Source of the DNA: Clusia tigrina | Lineage: Eukaryota > Arthropoda > Insecta > Diptera > Clusiidae | Assembly (NCBI GenBank): GCA_920105625.2 | Contig: OV050031.1 | Location: forward strand, 1 to 64,000 | Length of the DNA: 64,000 nt | Direction: 5' to 3' | Shown: one piece after another, positions 60,205-64,000 of the stretch | Position numbering within the stretch: position 1 is the first letter of the stretch | Layout: every line of letters begins with the position of its first letter | Notes under the pieces: model-generated | Told to the model about the DNA's origin: nothing | Databases searched by the model: none | The model's input: the letters and a program-made list of their open reading frames with translations, nothing else | Program-made: the position numbers and the translations under genes

Positions 60205-60665
60205 GCTAACTCCGCGTCATGGCATAACAATTGTAAAATTTCAGTGAAAAAGTTGGCAAAATTTTAATGGTAGGCATTGCCATGTTATGTCATCGTTATT
60301 TTGAAAATGTCGTCAAGCAATCTAGTTCACTGTGCCCGCGCTTTTGATTCATTAAAATAATTGTTTGATTCATACGATGAAGAGGAAAGAAAAAGGAAGC
60401 CGAGATTTTGGGTGAATCCTTTTTAACAAAAAAGGGAAATGCACAGTCACCATCCATTTTAGCGTTTTTATTAATTTAATAGACGCGGTAAAACTAAAAT
60501 GTTCTGCGATGCTGCCACAATCACGAAAAAATATAAAACGGCTATCAAACAAAGAAAATGACAACTTATTGCAACAGAGCATGTTGGCAATTTGCTGTCT
60601 TCATTGACATTTTGCTTGATATTGCCAATTGCAAGCAATCAAAAATTGCCCGTGGAGACGTAGGG
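60205..60665. mobile_element. second MITE copy (PIF/Harbinger-like), inverted orientation, left end damaged
   Basis: The right end TTGCCCGTGGAGACGTAGGG is followed by TTA. Internal blocks such as TTTAGCGTTTTTATTAATTT and TAATAGACGC match the reverse complement of the 33025-33537 copy. The left end keeps CATGGCATAAC but lacks a clean terminal repeat, so it is truncated or diverged. Confidence 0.75.
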
Positions 60666-61799
60666 TTACATTACTAATCAGGGAACACCTAGATAGTAGT
60701 CTCAAGAGTGAATCAGTCTTGCTACTCACTGCCGCTGGCGGCCGCCCACTGTCACTTGGTACCCCTAACACACCACAATTGCGTACAGCGGAAGTAGTCG
60801 GGCCACTTGTTTCATTAATCGGCTACCTCACATAATATTTCACTCTCACTTGACACAGTTCAAATATTTTCATACTTCACCATAATTTAATTTTGCAGAA
60901 ATAGTGGACGCAAAAGAGACCAGTATAACATTTTTCGCAAAATCTCATTTGCTTTACTACCTTTATTAAGTTTTATTTAAATCTCATTTTCAAAATTGCA
61001 AATTATAAATTCAAATTGAAATCCAAGACACACCGAGTAGTGCTCTCTGTGCAAATCTAAAGTTGGCTTTTAGGTTGTCAACAGTGAGAGCTTTTTCACT
61101 CCACTGACAAAGCAAATTCGGGAAATTGTTGTTGTTGTAGACTTGTTGTAGCATTGCGGCCACCTTCTTAGTGTTTCCTGTTACTAATCTTTGAAAATAT
61201 GATACACTAATCATAAATAGGACTTTATGTCTAAATTAGTTTTCATACTGTCAAAAGATTGAGGTCATTCAATGTGTATGTTTGGCTTTAAGCTAACACT
61301 TCAATTAAGAGATAAAAGGATATAAACTTGAATAAACTTTAAAGAACTCTTTTCATCGCAATTTTAAATTTTTCCATTACAATTGGCATTTGCACACATC
61401 TTTACTGCTAGGGGACATTCTGAAACAGGAAGCATGTTACTAAAAAACACATAAGCCGATAGCCCTGGAAGTTAGTGCTTTTGTTTAATTATAACTTTAA
61501 TTGTAATTAGATTATTAATAAATAAATAAATAAAAAAACACACATATTTACGAACAAATGTAAATGATTGATGCCAGTTTGTTGACCGTGTAGCAAGTGT
61601 TAGAAAGTGTTCGTAACCTTGCATAACTTTTTTGAACACCATTTGAATAGTTCATATTTACTTTCAGTAGTGGCAATGCAGTTTATAAATATCAGTTAAA
61701 ACCGAAAAGAAAATGACGAATGAGCAAATATAACAAAGTTGATACATCTGCGTAAATTTTAATTATAATTTAAGTCAATTGAAAATCGTAAATTAAGCC
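60666..61799. other. non-coding region
   Basis: A GC-richer stretch at about 60700-60830 yields a 68-codon ORF with no family features. The remainder is AT-rich and unassigned. Confidence 0.45.
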
Positions 61800-62168
61800 A
61801 GTCGGAAATCATACGCAGAATTCGCAAGGGTTTTGTATATAATGAGGGACACACTTAAAATGTTATTGGTTATTCACACAGAAGGAATAGGGCATTAGAT
61901 TATATTTTCAAGCCGTTTGTTTACGTCTGTCTTATTAGTATTTTCATAGTTAACTGTAAAGATTTGTAAGGCTGTTAGTTTGCAGTCGGAAATCATACGC
62001 AGAATTCGCAAGGGTTTTGTATATAATGGGGGATACACTTAAAGTGTTTAATGGTTATTCACACAGAAGGAATAGGGCATTAGATTATATTTTCAAGCCG
62101 TTTGTTTACGTCTGTCTTATTAGTATTTTCATAGTTAACTGTAAAGATTTGTAAGGCTGTTAGTTTGC
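61800..62168. repeat. tandem duplication, 184-bp period
   Basis: Two copies start at 61800 and 61984 with AGTCGGAAATCATACGCAGA and end near GGCTGTTAGTTTGC. They differ at only a few bases (for example AATGAGGGACACAC versus AATGGGGGATACAC), so the duplication is recent. Confidence 0.95.
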
Positions 62169-62970
62169 TTCAATCAGTGAGTATAATAATGATATGGACG
62201 AACGTTGCATATTATAGGTGGGCCTTTACTGATCTGTGAATGGGAAGATGACGTTTGTGACCGCACTATGAATAAATATTAAACACAACCCAATTAGAAA
62301 TGTCAAAGTAAATGTTTTTTAATTCTTTTATACGGTTTCTCATGCATAAAACTATATTAATGGGGACAGAAAAGATTAAAGTTAGATAAATGTATAGATA
62401 ATTTATAACAAATATGTGTAATAAATACAAATACAAGAATGTAATGTTGGAATCATGCCAAACAAAAAAGTTCAAATAGTGCGAATTAATTGAACTTACA
62501 TGCATGGGACATGGGTCAATCGGCTGGCAAAATCGGTGAGTTTGCAATATTTGCAACAAATGTGGAAGATTTTTTTAATTCAATAAAAGGAAATGCATAA
62601 AATACACATATGTAAAATTTAAGATAAAAAACCATTTTTTCAGTGGCAATAGGTGCATTCATTGTAATTTCTAATCAGTGTAGAATAACCCCATACTTGC
62701 CACTATTACTCTCATAGCATTGCTGAAGTTTATTATTACATAAATAATTTTTGAAAATAAAAAAAAATCCAGCATATTAATTGATATTGCCTTTGGTTAC
62801 TATTGGGATGTAAAGCATCCTTCAATTAAGATATTTTAACTGACGTGCACACTGAATATTCAAACGCACGGGTGCGTATGTCAGTTCTGTTAATACAGAA
62901 GTATGTATGAAGAATTTTTTCTACTTCCCTTGTTCTGTAGCAATAACTTATTTTCTGAATTTTATTAGTA
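62169..62970. other. AT-rich non-coding stretch
   Basis: No supported gene. The 97-codon minus-strand ORF at 62266-62559 is hydrophobic and of AT-driven composition. Confidence 0.45.
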
Positions 62971-63490
62971 ACCAGCGATACCCGGCGTGCGTTGCTATTC
63001 CAAAAATAAGAACATATGTATGTATTTAGAGGTGTGCAATTAAAATGTTTTTATTTTATCTTAATGCTAATGATACACACCTTTAAATACTTATGGTCTT
63101 ATTTTTGGAGTAGCAACACACGCCGAGTATCGTTAATTGTGGAACGTTACCATCATTGGCAGTTGTATCTCGCAAATGAACGGGGAAAGGGAACATACAC
63201 ACCCACATACATTCGTTTTTATACATGGAAAGTGCTACGCCCACTTATATAAATAAGACATTTTTGTACGGCAATAATAACATGTGCGTTCATAATTTCG
63301 ATCAAATGCTTTCAGAGATACACTATATAGAAGTTACTGTTTATATGAGAGATGACACGCCCCCTTTTCCAATAGCCTCCAAACTTTACACGAACACTCT
63401 CCAGACACTGCTAAACCTTCCCCAAAAATTATGTAAAAATCCGTTCAGGGGTTCGGAGTCTATAAGGAACATTCACACCCATATATGTTA
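62971..63490. repeat. dispersed repeat with a 37-bp inverted repeat
   Basis: AGCGATACCCGGCGTGCGTT (about 62974) reappears as the reverse complement near 63096-63133 (AACACACGCCGAGTATCGTT). The block near 63440-63470 (AAATCCGTTCAGGGGTTCGG) resembles sequence common in insect interspersed repeats. The family is not identified. Confidence 0.5.
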
Positions 63491-64000
63491 ATTTTTATAT
63501 GTATGTATAGATTGATAGATGTCATTAAGGACACAACATGGCTTTAAAACAAAACTTGTGAACTGCGTCTAAATATGGTTAATTATTATTAGTAAAAATT
63601 TATTATTAGTATATTGATTGTACCAAAAGGAATGATGTTTCTTGAAATAAAATAGTTTCTTTCTTTCGGTGTACTGAATTCCAATTTTCTCAAACACACT
63701 GTAACAAGGCGGACTTTGTTTTTCATTCAGAGTTTGCTGCTTCATTAACAGCTTAATTATTTATGTAAACCACTAATTTCTTAAATGGTTGGGGATCTGA
63801 AACTGGATTTGGTATTTTTGGTGCATTTGCTTTGGCTAACTATGGAACATACGCTTTTTGCTGAGGCTAGGCCAGGTTAGGCTTGAAATACGGCAAGAAC
63901 ATTCCTCCACCCATAGTTTGTTGGCCTCATGGAAAACCTGCGTTTGATTGCCAGCCTGGCTGTAGCGAGAGGGATTTCCTATATCCAGAGAAGGGTCTAC
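63491..64000. other. non-coding end of window
   Basis: AT-rich to about 63840, then a more GC-balanced stretch to the edge containing no long ORF. Nothing recognised. Confidence 0.4.

Overview
The window is AT-rich eukaryotic nuclear DNA from a higher fly. Spliced genes with GT/AG introns encode close homologues of Drosophila belle, hyrax, gawky, UbcD2 and a FAM114A protein. The protein similarity and repeat load suggest a non-drosophilid brachyceran, possibly a tephritid fruit fly. That placement is inference and cannot be proved without a search.

The left 31 kb is repeat-dominated. Positions 1-7578 hold about 67 near-identical copies of a 113-bp satellite running off the left edge. It abuts a foldback-like element (about 7590-9240) whose core is about 72 copies of a 13-bp minisatellite. 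A dispersed 1.3-1.8 kb repeat family follows (copies at 8990, 29283 and 41725). Positions 11713-24271 are four tandem 3.12-3.18 kb units, each carrying the same UbcD2-like E2 pseudogene (shared frameshift, nonsense codon and Trp-to-Cys change) plus a long hairpin transposon. Positions 24.3-31 kb are a mosaic of hairpin elements, MITEs and (AT)n tracts.

The middle (31-44 kb) is mostly non-coding. It contains a 513-bp MITE with TAA target duplications, an isolated terminal exon of gawky (GW182) at 35775-36431, and a decayed Ty3/mdg1-like LTR retrotransposon (about 38024-41722). A deleted mariner element sits inside the 5' LTR of that retrotransposon.

The right third carries three apparently intact genes. 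belle (DDX3-type RNA helicase, minus strand, 4 exons, 763 aa) and a FAM114A-family gene (plus strand, 3 exons, 501 aa) are divergent. The FAM114A gene converges on hyrax (Cdc73/parafibromin, minus strand, 8 exons, 529 aa, including a 37-nt terminal exon). The last 5 kb is intergenic, with another foldback element, a second MITE copy and a 184-bp duplication.

The genes do not form an operon or pathway. The belle, FAM114A and hyrax genes are ordinary housekeeping euchromatic genes, next to a block with the satellite, amplified-pseudogene and nested-transposon structure expected of heterochromatin or a sex chromosome. The most unusual signals are the amplified pseudogene array, the two young satellites, and a hairpin element family sharing the motif AGAGAACACAGAGAA. 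I found no prokaryotic system, CRISPR array or virus.
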